64,000 nt of DNA from Trifolium pratense (taxonomy: Eukaryota > Streptophyta > Magnoliopsida > Fabales > Fabaceae), in NCBI RefSeq assembly GCF_020283565.1, contig NC_060064.1, positions 4,486,001-4,550,000 on the forward strand. The letters are read 5' to 3'. Under the pieces are notes generated by a model. The model worked only from the letters and a program-made list of their open reading frames with translations, did no database searches and was not told where the DNA came from. Below, in pieces: positions 1 through 15,577 of the stretch. Positions within the stretch are counted from its first letter, which is position 1. Each line of letters starts with the position of its first letter. The translations under genes were made by a program, and so were the position numbers.

Positions 1-134
1 TTTGTTGATTGTTTCTAATTTTTTTTTTTTTTTTTGAACAAGCCAAAATGAGATATATATAGATATAATAGTCTTTTAGCACAAGACGTAATTACTTGCA
101 ATTTCTGACAACTTTTCTTTTCTATTCTCTGCAG

Positions 135-2341
<2,207 letters not shown>

Positions 2342-3049
2342 GGGAAGGTACTAATGTACAGAATGGTGCAGGTTGAGAAAGCTACTAAGATAACTTTTTT
2401 TTTGAATGGAAACAATGAATTAGCTACTAAGATAACTGAATTTGATTCTTAAGTATGGTTGATTGAGAACTCCTAAGGTTTACATAATCCTGTAAATGGA
2501 TGTAGTCGGTTGCTTAAACCAGTGATTGGAGAATCTTAATACCTGGGGAATTTTTTTGCAGAAATGAGGATTTACTGATTTAGTTATAGTTACGATTTTG
2601 TGTCCACATAGATATAATGTGTGGCAAGATAATCAAATCAATACGGCATTTGTTATCTAGTTTTTAGTTGGTAATGGCAGTGCTTGTTCCAGTGCCATAA
2701 TGGAAGATTAAACCAACATCAACATAATACACCGGAATTATACAGTACTCCATCAAGGGATGCGCCTGCGGCTTGTCTCATTGGCCACTGTTTATAGCGG
2801 CTATACTCAAACTGCGCCATTTAGTTATGCAAAGATTTGTCCTAAATATTTTTGCTAAATTTGGGATTAAATATTTGAAAGTTTTAAATCAGCAAATTTG
2901 TTTTTTATGTTTTAAAATTCTGCTAGTGTGATTTTCATCATATCAAACATACTTTTTAAATATAATAGCATTTTTTTAATCCGAAAAAGATTAGTATTTT
3001 ATTGGATTGATAAAAGCAAAATTTTGTTTGGTGCTATTGAAGGCAACCC
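2342..3049. other. Cullin-1 3' flank, AT-rich
   Basis: The probable 3' UTR follows the stop. It contains a 16-bp direct repeat (2380-2395 and 2422-2437) around a T-rich 26-bp insert, read as a minute retroposition scar. No gene is seen in the rest. Confidence 0.6.
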
Positions 3050-3770
3050 TTACGAATTTTATTTTCCGGAAGAATGCTAGTTTCACCCTCTTTGACACAC
3101 TCTTGCTCATCCCATTTCTTTATGGTTCTAACTGGTTACTGGCTGCGATTTTTTTGTTTGTTTGTGAATCCTATAGCCATTTATCATTCTACTTTAACCT
3201 TTCATCTTCTTCACCAAAACTGAACGGTAAAATTGAGTTTGCTTGTCTTATAATTAGATTATATTTTTTTCCAATTGAAATCTAACAACCATAAATCGTA
3301 TAATTATAAAATTAAAACCCCATAAATCTAAAGAATTATCAGTCAACAATTAAAATATGAAATCGCCGCTTCGAGAAAAACAGATAAATCCATGGAAGTA
3401 TTTATTTTGATTGTTCAAGATTCCCAGCATACTGTATAGATGGAATTAAGGTTGTTCACTCTTTAATTGAATTTAGTTTTTTACTAAAGAATTATTTAGA
3501 GAGAAAATCCTTGGATTGTTACATGAATTCATTCACATGGAAGGATAAAATAATGTTAATGAAGACGTGCAGCAAGCAGAAATGGGAACTCGTCTGGAGA
3601 AGGAGAGATGCAATAAAAAAAAAAAATCCCTTTCCACTTGCATAACCGGTTACCAGGTAAACATTAAAAGAAGTGGGATGAGGTGGATCAATAAATGAGA
3701 GCGTGTTTAGAGAAGTGTGTCAAAGAGTGTGACACTAGCATTCCTATTATTTTTCGTTAAAGTTATTGAA
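3050..3770. mobile_element. MITE-like element with long inverted arms
   Basis: The left arm (about 3053-3124) contains GAATGCTAGTTTCACCCTC followed by TTTGACACACT. The right arm (about 3664-3770) holds its reverse complement with a few mismatches. About 540 bp of AT-rich sequence without coding potential lies between the arms. The structure suggests a non-autonomous DNA transposon. No clear target duplication was found, so the exact ends are uncertain. Confidence 0.55.
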
Positions 3771-4386
3771 AATAATTTTTTAGTAACTAAAGATATACTA
3801 GTGTTTACACTTCTTATTTCTTGCATACACCATAAATTTTTTTTAAGTGATTTTTCTTGTAGGACACGACGTTTTAAATGGTGACTTTTTATATGTAAAA
3901 TTGGAATTAGTATGCTTGCTTTGACCAAATTGTCAAGAAATAGTGAAATATATGAAACATGTTTAGGAGATATTCCCTCGAACCTTTTTTTAAGCAAATA
4001 TGTTTATTTGCACACTTATTATTTTGTCTTAATTTTATGTAAAATTTTAATCTATTTGAAAAAAAAGGCAATTTTTCACTGTTCCATTGAAAACATGCTA
4101 TTCTTGTTAGCTGCTGTGCTCACCCTCTTTTGGTTAGGTAATTGGTTATTTCATGTGTGGTTTTTAACTAATAATTTTCTGAAAGTCATAATTTTTTTTC
4201 AAAGTTTGTTATAACCAGAAAATATATATTTTAAATTAAAAATTCTAAAAAAAAAAAAACGGTTATTAAGAAAAAACACCTGACTTTTGTTTTTGGAGGA
4301 ATAGTCACATTAAATTGTTAAGGATGTATCGTGTCACTTTAAAATCAAATTGTAGTCTCGGTATTCTCTTTCGACCATGTTATATT
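3771..4386. other. AT-rich intergenic DNA
   Basis: No gene, RNA or convincing element was recognised here. The open frames present are short, low-complexity and unlike known proteins. Confidence 0.5.
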
Positions 4387-4562
4387 AAAGGGTCTTGTTA
4401 ACATGTGCATATAGGGCACATGATAAAGTATCTTAATATAGAAATTTAACATTTAATGATACAAGACATTTAATGCTTGAAAAGTTAAAATGCACAAATT
4501 CTAAGACATAATTTCTATTTTTACTACCTTAACATGTGCCATATATGCACATGTTAACCTTC
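4387..4562. mobile_element. Small MITE with about 35-bp inverted repeats
   Basis: The left end reads GTTAACATGTGCATATAGGG and continues CACATG. The right end (about 4525-4558) is its reverse complement with few mismatches. The element is about 175 bp with an AT-rich centre. A diverged relative with the same GGGTCTTG start lies at 34066-34870 and carries a LINE insertion. Confidence 0.65.
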
Positions 4563-5521
4563 TCCTATATTAAAATCAGATACTTGGTTACTTTTTATAC
4601 AATTGGTTGGAAGTTAGTGAGATCCAATTATTAGTTGTATTTTCATATAAAAAAGAAATAATTTTCTTTTAGCAAATACTACTAAAAAGGAAATAATTGT
4701 TAGATATATTTATTTACAAAAAAGTTAGATATATTTATTTTAAGAACATAGATGAGATAATACATATCACTTTCACATGAATAAAAGAGGTCTCACGTTC
4801 AATTTCAATCATAAAATGCACAAGCTTCTAAACTCTTGCCGTAAAATATTACTCCACCGGTATGAATTATTTTTATGTCCCACAGTTTTTAAGGAGTCAA
4901 ACATTGGCGTTAGTAACGTGACGGTTTTTTAAATATTACATTGCTATTTTTTAAGTGTTTATCACTTCCTCTAAAAAAAATCCCAGTTAAATAAATGCAA
5001 TAGAGAAATTTGAATATAGATATCACAATTTTTAACAATTTATAATTCTATATCCTCCGATAAAACCCTTTTTTCGAATATGGTCAACTTATTTCACTAA
5101 TTTTTTGATGTAATCTAATTATTGCATTTTGCAAAATATTAAACTCCTTGAGATGACAATTGGTACAGCACAGCATGCTTGCTAAAAAAAGTCTTACATT
5201 ATCACAAATATTTGAACACATTATCTAGACACATGTAATTATTTTTAAAATATACATCATTTAATAATTTCTTTTCTATTCTTTTTCAAGTTTGCATGCC
5301 CGAATAGCATGCTCGCTCAAATACTTGTGGGCGGCCAACCAAATATTTTCCTCGCATTCGTATTTGGGACATCATGCAAATTTTAAAGTTCATTGTAGTT
5401 TTTTTTTCCCCTCTCAATATAAGTTCAGCTATTATGGCAAGAGTCAAAATTTAATATTGAATTTGAATGTTGAATACAAACAGCTACTGATAAAGATATA
5501 GTCCTTATATTTTAAACACTA
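4563..5521. other. AT-rich intergenic DNA
   Basis: No gene was recognised. A 17-bp direct repeat (4699-4715 and 4724-4740) flanks an 8-bp A-rich insert, one of several minute insertion scars in the window. Confidence 0.5.
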
Positions 5522-6673
5522 TTTGACAATGGACCATAAAAAAACTCCATTAAAGTCAGTTTACAAAGTTTGCCAGTTAAACAGCAGCTCCATTTTCAAT
5601 TTGCCTCGGTGGCTCAACCTGCAACCAAATACAATTTTTTCAAGTTAGAATCAAAAGCTCAATGAGTTCAATATTGCACAACTAGTAACCCTACTTAGAG
5701 ATCCAAATATCGAGTACGAAAATAATAGCAAATGTACCTATTTTGCATTTGCATAAGGCAGCCACCAGCTGCACCGTCTCTGACTTGATTTTACAAAGTT
5801 TATTTACACATTGAATGCATCCTTCAAGAAAAAAAAGGGTGAAATGCAATGAAGAGTTAGTGATGCTTTACTAACAACCAAAACATAATTTCATCAGACG
5901 AGACATGCGTGCATGCATACCTTTATGGTTTGAAATACCACTCGCAACAAATCACCTTCCACTTTAAAAAAATCTTGCTGTACATCCCTCTTTTATTGTT
6001 TTCTGGTTGTTCTCTATTCACAAGAAATGACAAAAGAATATAGTTCTACCACTAATCCCAAAATTGTACAAGACAAGTAGACAACCTGCACATAAGTCAT
6101 GATCCAAATCAGGAAAAAATGGCCATTGAGAAATGATAGTTAGGGTAACAGAAATTGCATCTATCGTTATAGAGAAAACATGCATGTCCGTGTATTAAAA
6201 AGAAAGCATCAAAGGAATGCTCACCTTAGTCTTACTCTCCTTGACCGACCAAGAGGAGCAAGTGCAGTTGCCACTTGTATAGGCAACATTACAACCACCT
6301 CTCACCAGAAGTTACAAGTTCTACACATATACAGATTGACAAAAAATAACCCCTCCAGAATGAGAACAAAAGATGCTCAGCATTTGCTTTTACAGAAGTT
6401 GACTTCTGAATGCATCGACAACCATCTCAGACACAACATAAAACAACTAAGTCCGACTGTATACTGAAACTTCCTTTTACAGCATATGGAAACATATATG
6501 TTGAGATAGTACTAGCTTCATCAGTTGGAAAAACTGGTTCAAGATCCAACATAACAAACCCTGCCCTTCATCAATGAATCAAGAATATCTTTTTGTTGCT
6601 GAAGGTCTTGTACATTACGAAAGGAACAAGTGTTCTTAATGGGCTAGAATCGTTTCATGATTAATCGGACCTT
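5522..6673 (-). other. 3' flank of the CW-domain gene, possibly a spliced 3' UTR
   Basis: This stretch lies directly downstream of the CW gene stop on the minus strand. It contains minus-strand acceptor-like sites, for example at about 5622 followed by a short frame reading V-E-P-P-R-Q-I-E-N-G-A-A-V and a stop. These may be non-coding UTR exons or the end of an unrecognised transcript. No domain is visible. Confidence 0.3.
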
Positions 6674-9600
6674 TTAACGATTAATGGCTTCCACAGCAAG
6701 CCGTACCAAACGTAGTAACCCGTCCACATCTTGAAAGCTAAAATCAAGGGCCTTCTTGATAGAGGAAATACCATCTGCATTCTTGCCCACGGCCAGGCTT
6801 GCATTAGCAGATGCAAATGCATTCCGTGATTTCCTTGAGGCTTCCATGGCAAAATTCACATCCTGGGCCTGCAATTAATACATGCCAATAAGTCAATTCT
6901 ATAGTTTTTAAGGACATCAAATTCCTCTGCAGAAATATTCATGTATGCATGCTCCTTCTATAAAGTTTCATAGGACAATTTCCTTCAACATGCAAGCGGG
7001 GTGGCTTTTATAAATATCATTCTTCTCTGAAGAACTATGTACTTACATAATTAAGTATCCTGACAAAATTTGGACGACTTCGTGCAGCAATAACATGGTT
7101 TCCAGCAACTTGGGGTGAATTGACACTCTTGGATAGGACAACTTTGTCAGCTGCTGTAGAGTTGTTAACATTGTCAACATCAGAGGCTGATGATGATGGA
7201 GATTCACCTGACAAATGAAACAGGATCCAAAACGAAAAAGATCAGAGTTTTATCTATATCCATCTCATCACCTATAATCTCAAGGTCAGTAGCATTCTTG
7301 CGAAAGAGAAACAGTCTTCATGTGATGAAAGGAAAACTATTTTTATTTGTTTTTTCCCATTTTCTTAATCATACATTAAATTACAAAATAGATAATGTAT
7401 CCATGATTTTGCCATATGAAAAATTCTTGTCATAACGAGGCAATGTTCAGATAACCTGTCATAATGTGTATGGCGTTATAACTTTTTGACAAAAATATCA
7501 TAAAATTTTACAAATGCTGAAGCTAGGATTACTAATATAGATTTAATTATCAGAAGAGATGGTTTGATAGGATGTTGGATGTCCGTGACGTAATCAAATG
7601 GAAAGTGAGGATTCAGAATGAAAGAACCATTGCATCATGAAACAGTGAAAACATCACAACATAATCTCTTACCAAGAGGAGTCATTTGTAGGGCTGTCTG
7701 CAACTCATGCCTATCTCTGCTTGCACTAGTGTGTGAAGAATATATTACCCTCATATATGCGACCTCGGTGCATTTGTAGGCCAGAGCAGCTGAAGCCATG
7801 TCTTTTGCTTTCTCGTATTCATGGGCACAAAACCTATCGAATGTAAAATGTCAAGATCAAGATGATGTACGAAAAACTACAAGGCTAGAAATCAATCTAA
7901 TGAGGTCTGAATATATGTTTACACCCCATGTATAACTAACAATAAAAGGAAGAATTTTTATACCAGTATTGAAAACAAGGACGACAATATGATCCCTAAA
8001 AGAAGTTAAAGCAAGGTTACAGAGAAAAACTGTAGTCTTACTCGCACAATTTTGCTGTGCTACTGTACATCTGCTTTGATTGAATCATCTCACTATGTTT
8101 AGCATTATCATTGTTGCCAGATTCCAATAGAGAGGCACCATTTAGAAACTTAAGGGCTGCCTGGAAGTATAGATTAGTGCTCTCAAGAGTGGATCCAGAA
8201 TTCTGTATGATAAACCCGAGGTTAGTAAAGCAAGCACCAAGAAGAGAAAAAACATTAAAAGCTAAATGGACTGTGCAAAAACCTTAAGACGATCGGCCAG
8301 GTGCTTAAGATCTTTAGCTTCTCTCACAGCATTGTTAGCAGCATGGCTGTAAGAATCCTTTCTAGCCGGACTAGGGGCATCAAGCTCCTTGGATCTGTGT
8401 CCATTAAGTGCAGGATTTCTGGAGCTAACTTGTGGAGTTCCATTTTGATGATCAGCCTTTTTGAATTGCTTTTTTTGCAGCTTTGACGCATCATCAGCTT
8501 TGGACGGGTCAACTTCCATATCTCCATTCCCTTTGTGGGAACCAATGACTGGTCGTGGGCAGTGATTCAAAGTCTCAACTTGAGACTTCCCTTTACCAAG
8601 CACTTCTTGATCAGGTCTTTCCAAAAGGGACCTCTTTGAAGATCTTTCAGTATCACAGTCTGCCAACTGATTCTTTGTGGGAGCATGTAATGGTTCCATT
8701 TTGCTTAGGGCATCAATACTAACCTCCTGAACGTCATGCTCCTTCTTTACATGATTCTCTTTTTTCCTACTTTCATTTTTTACCGGGAAGTCTTTTTTGC
8801 TAGCATGTACAGTTTCATTCTGGTCAGGCTTGAGCCCAAACTTCTCCTCCAACTTAACTTTTCCATCCACACGTTTTGTCTCACGCAGAGGAGACTGATC
8901 TGGCAGTTGACTAGGAGAACTAGAACTCTTGACTTTTCCTGCAAAGGGCTCTGACTTGCAGCCCTGCTTGTTTTCCTCCAAACCTGACTCCGTACCAGTT
9001 TTCCTTGCATGAGACACATTAGCATAATGAGTACCAGTCTTGTCTTCACCATGATGCTTAATCTGCTCTCTTGGATATGACCCATCGTGGGCCATAGTGT
9101 CCACACCACCATTAGTACAATGGCTGGTTGTTTGGGCTTTAGGCTTAGTATCTGACATATGATTACTACCCTTGCCCGGAAAATCAGACCTGTGGGTCAT
9201 GGTGAAAAATTTGTCCTTCCTAGCTGTTTCTGATCGATCACTTGCACCGTCATCTTCCCCGTCTACGCATCTTCTTGGACTATCCACAGCAGCAGTATCA
9301 TGAGGCTCGTCTTTCACCATAACTTCTCTGTTTGAAAACTTATCTGTACTTAAAATTCTTAAAGGTGAGGAAGAAACTGATTCCACAGGGGAGCCTTTCA
9401 CTTCCTGGAAGCTGGCTTTGGTTTTATGTGAGCCAGAAACCTTAGACGAGCTTGAAGTGGCAGCAACAGAAACCTGTACAGATCCCAAGTCCCTCTTCGA
9501 ACTGTCCATGACATCCATGCTCCGATGTGAATGATTGCTTCCAGGATTTTGCCTGAATTTCTGGTTCTTTGTATGACTGACTTTTTTGTCAGTCCTGCCG

Positions 9601-12600
9601 CTGCCTTTGCTGGCACTTGACTCTTTGCCTTCAGATCTTGAACTTTTTGCTTTCTTTTCCTTCCTGGAATCACTGAACTCCTGCTCGAAAATTCTACTCT
9701 CGTGTTGGCGAGGATTACCAGTGCTATTAGCTTGAGCATCCTGATACTCCTTCGATTTCCTCTTTTTTACACTACCAACGGAACAATTCTCCAAATCCAG
9801 GGACCCCTCATTCAAGGAATCCTGACCCTTATTTTTTCTCTTCTCAGAAGAAACTGGTGGTCTGTCCTTTCTGAATTTGGAGTCACTTGATGAGGAGTGG
9901 TCTTTCTGTCTAGGCCGATCTTTGCCAGCTGAAGCAGTTGGCAAAGTGTTGTTTGAGCTATGACCTCGAATACTTGCCAGCTGAGGAGTGGTCATCCTAG
10001 TGGTTCCATTCTGTTCTGGAATCCACTCTTTATCAGCAGAATGAACCTTGTCAGTCTTACTTTTCTTGGATGGCCTCGAATAATCTTGATCAGGATCCCT
10101 CCTGCTTTTCATATTCTTCGTATCACCTGAAAACAAATTTTCAGAAATTAAGATAACATCATAGAAATTTAACAGGTCTAAGTGCCAGTATATTAGTTGA
10201 TACAGAATGGATAAGCACAATGAATATGTGGATCAAGTAACCTCTATCAGAATTGTACTCCGGCATCCTTGGCTTGTTTTTGTGTTTCTCCCCTGAAGCA
10301 TCAGCCTCACCCACAACAGGAGAGTTGTTCACGTCATTTAAGCTCCTACTTTTCACTGATGACTGTATGTTTTTCTTTATAGAATGTGAAAATTGAGAAG
10401 TGACATCTTTATTTGAAGAATTTGATATTTCTTTTGCAACTTTTTTCCTCCCACCAGGCACACCGTGCAGATCATTACTTGGATGGCGTTGACCAGGATG
10501 CTGGAAAGTTGCCCCATTTCCTCCCACCATAACACTACCTGAGCCATTTTGCAGGTTGCTTTGAGCATCAAGAGGATGCCCTTGGTATAGAGTAAAAAGG
10601 GCTTTAGTAGTTTCATCCTCACTAAAACTACATCGATTCATGTCAGGCCTGCAGAAATATGCACATAATGTTAATTTGTGTCGTAAATAAACTATTTCAA
10701 AAGCTTAAGTTGCCTAGATAAAATCACATGCATACTACTCTAACACCCCCTTTTCACACGAGCCTTTTGAACTTATGGATAACGTACAAGTCTATTTACC
10801 TTAAGTTAAAATTCAGATTTTTATAGAATAATGAAGGTGGCAAGGATCAAACTCTAGACCACTTGGTCATAAAGGCTTTGAAGCCATGAACGAACCAACT
10901 ATTAAAAAAAAATACTTAAACTTTCAAGTGAAGACACGTGAATGGTTATTGATTTTACCCTATTTTTCTAAAAATCTAAAGTAGAAACTTTTATGTACTT
11001 AATGTGTTCCAGAAAAATCAACTTTGAAGTGCAAACATTTTGGCAGCGGGAAAATATGTAGCTTAGTGGAGGATCAAACCTTTGATACATCATCACACAT
11101 TCACACCTCATCCTTTAAAGGACTATGGTCAGTTCATTTTGAGCTCCAAGCTTGTTAGTTCTTAGTATTTTTATTATGAAATGAAACACAAACAAATATA
11201 TTCAAAAGTTTTAACTACTGAATTAGAACTTACAGCCAATTAAGCATGCTACAAAGCCATTTCTCGGGTAGGCTATCAGGATTTGTGCCAGCAGGAAGAA
11301 GACGCCATTTATGACATCTGTCACACTGCACCCAGTTATCTTCCATCTCAACAGGAGGCAACATTGTAGGAGCCCCATTTCCGTTCACATTTGTGGCTGT
11401 TTTAGGGTATACTTCTGTCATTGACTTGTCAACTTTCTTACCACCCGATGTCTCCTTTTCTCCAAGATTTGTTTCCGGAGCGCTTCTCTCAACCCCTTCA
11501 GATTCTTTCAGTTTATCTTCATAAGATGTTTCTGGTGTATCAATCCCGTCCTCATCTTCCAATTCTCCAAAGAATTCCCTATAAGCTTCTCTAGCCTTTC
11601 CAGGACCCTTCCGTAGTTTGACATCTTCAATTTCATTTTTTGATGTATAACTATCATCAGAACCCCTTTTTGTTTTGGGAATCAAAGAGGATCCAACCTT
11701 CATATTTTCTTGTTCCTTCTCTATAATCACGGTGTCACGAATTCCCTTTGACTTCTTCTTCCCTCCAGGATATGGATGTTCTGTCACAAAAGGCAATGCC
11801 GCACTGTCTTGTTCGCCCAGGCTATCTCTCTGATTAGCCTTCTTAGGAGGCTCTACGCATTCAGTGCTTGATGCTGTTCTAACTTTGGAAACATTAGATT
11901 CAGCTATTATTGTGTCATCGAGCAAAACCTTATCTCCCACAGCTTTTCTTCCAGAACCTCCTTTTGCCCTTTCAGAAAAACCATTCACTTCGGCAGATGC
12001 TTGATCAACCTGTTCCTTTCGTGCTTGGTCCGACAAGGTTTTCTCCTTCACCACACCCTTTTTGGCTTCCTTTAATGAATTATTACATGGCACAAGTACA
12101 TTCTTTACCGAGTCGTCACCGAGAGAATATGAATTGGACAAAAGTGGAAGTTTCATGGTTTTTGAAACTAGTTCCTCCATAGTCAATGCATCTTCACCTT
12201 GTTCTTTCTTTGACGGCCCTCCAACATCATTACGAGTATTCTTCTTACTACAAGCCTTGACTTCCATCGAGGACTCGTAACCCTCTAGGGACTTAACTTT
12301 TTTCCCTCCTAACAATTTTCTGCCACCTTTTACAATATTAGATTCATTTAGTAACATACCAGAATTTTCTGGGTCATCCGTATGAACAGGACCAGGGATG
12401 CAATCTCTGGTTTGCACTTCCTTCTCAGTTAATTCAGTGAGATCATCAGAAAGAGGCATCAAAAGCTTAGGGAGGGTTGATATAATCTGTTCAGAGCCAC
12501 CATTTAAAAAATATATCTTATCAAGCTCAATATGAAGAAAATAGAGAATCTAATTGCAGGCAGATAGTTCACCTTAAGGATACTGGCCGGAGATTCAAAG

Positions 12601-14337
12601 GGAGCATCCAGAGGACCACGAGAAATTCCTTCACTTTCTGAGGGGCTGTCATCCAGTGATGATGACGGTGACACATCTAGACCAAGTCCACTGTATATTG
12701 CTGCATTTTTCCGCGTTAACAAATCATCAGTACCCATTTTGATACGAACCTTCAATGTCTTCTGGTCTGATATGCTACCAGCTTTCCTGTTTGGAGACTC
12801 ATATTTAGAATTTAATGTCTCGACATTAGTGATTGCCGTGCGTTTTTCGTGATTGGTTCCATCATCTAAAGAGAATCCCTTAATTGCAGCCAGCCTCGAG
12901 GAGGTAGCAGAACCTGGGCCAAGTCTCGATAACTGATTTCCAGTCGAACATTGTACAGCATCCCCTTGTCCACTCTGTATAGTACAATATCAATCAATAT
13001 GAAGTATACCGAAAATGAAAAGTAACACAAGGGCTAGTCATAAAACCTTATATACAATCATCAATTCAGTTTTCAAAAAATGACAAGGACACTGATGTCC
13101 CGTTTTAGTATCATAAATGTACCTCCGCGTGCATGTTATTAGGAGATCTGGGTGAATTTTGACTATGATTTTTTTGTGGAGTCCTTGGTTGAGTCCAAGC
13201 AGGAGAACGCTGATAGGTAGGCAAAAATGAACCATAACCACCAAATTTTGCCCCTGTAATATTGTTTCTCAATATCATTAGAAATAGAACAATGTAGGCC
13301 TATGTGAGATGAATCGTGTCTCTAACGAAAAACATACCCAGATTCTCTGCAGACACGCCACCTTCAAAATCTTTTTGAAAATGTCCAAGGACATCTTGAA
13401 GTTTGTCGTCCTGGAGTAAAACATAAATTCCCAAATCATTGAGAGAAGAAAAAAGAATTACCGATCGTGAAAAAAACCCTAAATCTGATTAACAAAGCTA
13501 GAGACTCATACAAGTAATTATATGGAAACAAACAGCATCCCCTAAATCAACAACGGAAAGAAAAAACTCGATGTTTCGATTATTGATCTCAAAGTTGGCA
13601 TTAAATTTAAAATTAATATAGTTCCTTGATTTCATCAACACACATAACTTCGATAATACTAGTTTTTTTAGCCATATATGGTTAGAAATGTTTTTCGTGC
13701 CGTTTCATAACGATAAAGCATAATTTATAAAAAAAAACTACTCGGCTGTTCCCGGGAGACATTATTTAAGTTAATCTTCTCGAAAATGGTATTCGAAAAC
13801 AGCAAACACAAATTCACAAGTAAGAATACATCAACAGTGGAACATTTCCATAATCAGATCAAGCAAATTAATCCGAAATTACCTCAACTACTCAATGCAT
13901 CTAGTTAACATCACAAAAGCCACAAAAATCAATTAAGAACAATCTTCTATAAAACTCAACACATATATACATATCAAAACAATTAAACTCCTGACAACAA
14001 AATACAATTACATCATCAAAATCATACCAGCAATCACTAAAACCAATTAAATTCAACTCATCATAGATCTAACAAAGTAAAACAAGCAAAAATTGACAAA
14101 TATCGAAACTACGAAACAACAAAAGCTAAAATTAGAACACAATATGAAGTAAAAGACTCTTACAATGTAAGAAAGAGCAACATCTGGATCAACAGTGGCA
14201 TCATAATCTTCACGGTTTTGATATGAACTAGCTTCACCTTCTTCAAGCTCAAACTCCAACATCTCTTTCCTTCTACTACCTAACCCTAACCCTAACCCTA
14301 ATCCCTTTATTCCATCTCTATCTCCAGCAGAAATCAT
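6674..14337 (-). CDS. CW-type zinc-finger protein, large nuclear protein
   Basis: A complete 11-exon gene of 4962 coding bases and 1653 residues. Exons in transcript order: 14337-14164, 13410-13338, 13253-13123, 12974-12573, 12486-11234, 10648-10242, 10126-8283, 8202-8042, 7833-7673, 7207-7047, 6868-6674. All phases agree. The CW zinc finger spans about residues 641-690: N-W-V-Q-C648-D-R-C651, then W-L-C672 and, across the exon 5/6 junction, C684, with tryptophans at 645, 654, 670 and 677. CW domains in this family read methylated histone H3 lysine 4 (family knowledge). Other marks are a GLGLGLGLG tract near residue 12, a conserved block around TLKVRIKMGTDDL and SGLGLDVSPSSSLDDSPSES, a long lysine/serine-rich disordered centre, and a helical C-terminal region encoded by the last four exons. 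The start is the only ATG that fits the first exon. The specific target is unknown. Confidence 0.92.
14279..14305 (-). repeat. Telomere-like TTAGGG repeat inside coding sequence
   Basis: On the minus strand this is a short run of GGTTAG hexamers. It encodes the alternating Gly-Leu stretch near the N-terminus of the CW-domain protein. The unit is six bases, unlike the TTTAGGG of most plant telomeres. It is probably a coding low-complexity tract rather than a telomere remnant. Confidence 0.7.
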
Positions 14338-15055
14338 TCAAACAAACAAACAAAACAAAAAATTCACCAACAAAAATTAATTAAAAATCAAACCCTCCAA
14401 CTTAAACCTTCACATTGAGAACCCTTATTCAAAATCCAACTCCAACTTCGATCCATTCTTCACAAACAATAATTCACCAATAATTTTTTAAAAAAACAAT
14501 AATCTACACGATCATGTAGAAATCAAAATTCAACCAAAAAAAAAAAATTATTACAATAAATAAAAAAGAACCAGAAACTTCGCGAATCGAAAAACAAAAC
14601 AATAAACTTGAATTTGATGAGAGTTTGAATGTAATTGTTTGTAGCTAGGATCGAATCAACACAACAGAGTTTGTTGTTGTTTTTGTTGTCTCTGTCGTTA
14701 TTTTTTTTTTTTCTCTCTCTCTCTCTCTATTCTCTCTCTCACCGTGTCTCTGTTTTTGGTGAATACAGCAGCCGCGTTTTTTTTAATTATTAATTAATTA
14801 ATTATTGTATTTATTAATTATTTTCGATAAAAACAATAATTTAATCTTATGAGAGAGAGAATAAAAGATGAGAGAAACAAACTTGAAGAAGAGTTGATAA
14901 ATGGAAAGAAAGAAAAAGTGTGAAAATGAAAAATAAAATAAGAAAAGAATGAATGGATGAATGTATGAAACTATTTTTTTTAGAGTTTAATGGATTTGCT
15001 CTATCCTAAATTAATTTTGCTCTGTCAAACAATTATTTTTCATGTCGTATAATTG
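14338..15055 (-). promoter_or_regulatory. 5' UTR and promoter region of the CW-domain gene
   Basis: The region upstream of the start is purine-rich on the coding strand. It includes a GA/TC microsatellite at about 14709-14745, common in plant 5' UTRs and core promoters. No single TATA box can be assigned with confidence. Confidence 0.45.
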
Positions 15056-15056
15056 T

Positions 15057-15385
15057 AGGGTGTGTTTGATTCGTAAAATAGAAAGAATTGGACAGAATAG
15101 TACTGGACAAAACAAGATAATATATGACAGGACCAAACTGTATCGGAGAGATATAGGACGATAATATTTTTATATTCGAAAATAAAATGAGTATTTTCAT
15201 ATTTTTTATAGTTGTACTGTGGACAAAAAGTTGTCCTGTGGTTCAGTGAGGGACAACAAATCTTATTTTTGTCCTGTCTCTTGCTATCTAATTTGTCCAG
15301 TCCGATAACCAGTTTCAAATCAAACAAGGTACAACAAAAGTTGTCCAGTCCAGTCCCCTATTTTTTAGCAGATTAAACGCACTCA
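15057..15385. mobile_element. MITE with short terminal inverted repeats
   Basis: The left end, GGGTGTGTTTGATTC, is mirrored at the right end by an imperfect inverted copy, GATTAAACGCACTC. The interior contains several repeats of a GGACAA/TTGTCC motif on both strands. The organisation resembles hAT-type MITEs; the family is not certain. Confidence 0.55.
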
Positions 15386-15391
15386 TAGTGG

Positions 15392-15577
15392 AGTATAGTA
15401 GAATGATTTGGCAAAATATATGATTGATATTGATTTACATTGTCTGTGTATATACAATTTTTTCTTTTTTTGACATTTTTTTATTTGAGAAAAATGTATA
15501 TGCACGGACAGTATAAACTACTTTCACACTGTCAATCAATATCAACCGTGTATTCCGCCAAATCACTCGACTATACT
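15392..15577. mobile_element. Near-palindromic MITE
   Basis: The first about 70 bp (AGTATAGTAGAATGATTTGG and onward) are repeated in inverted form at the right end, which finishes CCAAATCACTCGACTATACT. Little unique sequence lies between the arms. Confidence 0.7.

Noticed and set aside
3007..3285. Plus-strand 92-codon frame, and 3707-3997 minus
   Set aside because: Both frames share the same F-D-T-L-L segment only because they cross the inverted arms of one MITE.
5551..5622. Last exon of a separate minus-strand gene ending I-E-N-G-A-A-V
   Set aside because: Only one acceptor-like site and 13 codons support it; no upstream exon could be joined, so it is mentioned only as possible UTR.
6180..6467. 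Plus-strand 95-codon frame
   Set aside because: It lies antisense to the probable 3' UTR of the CW gene and has no recognisable domain.
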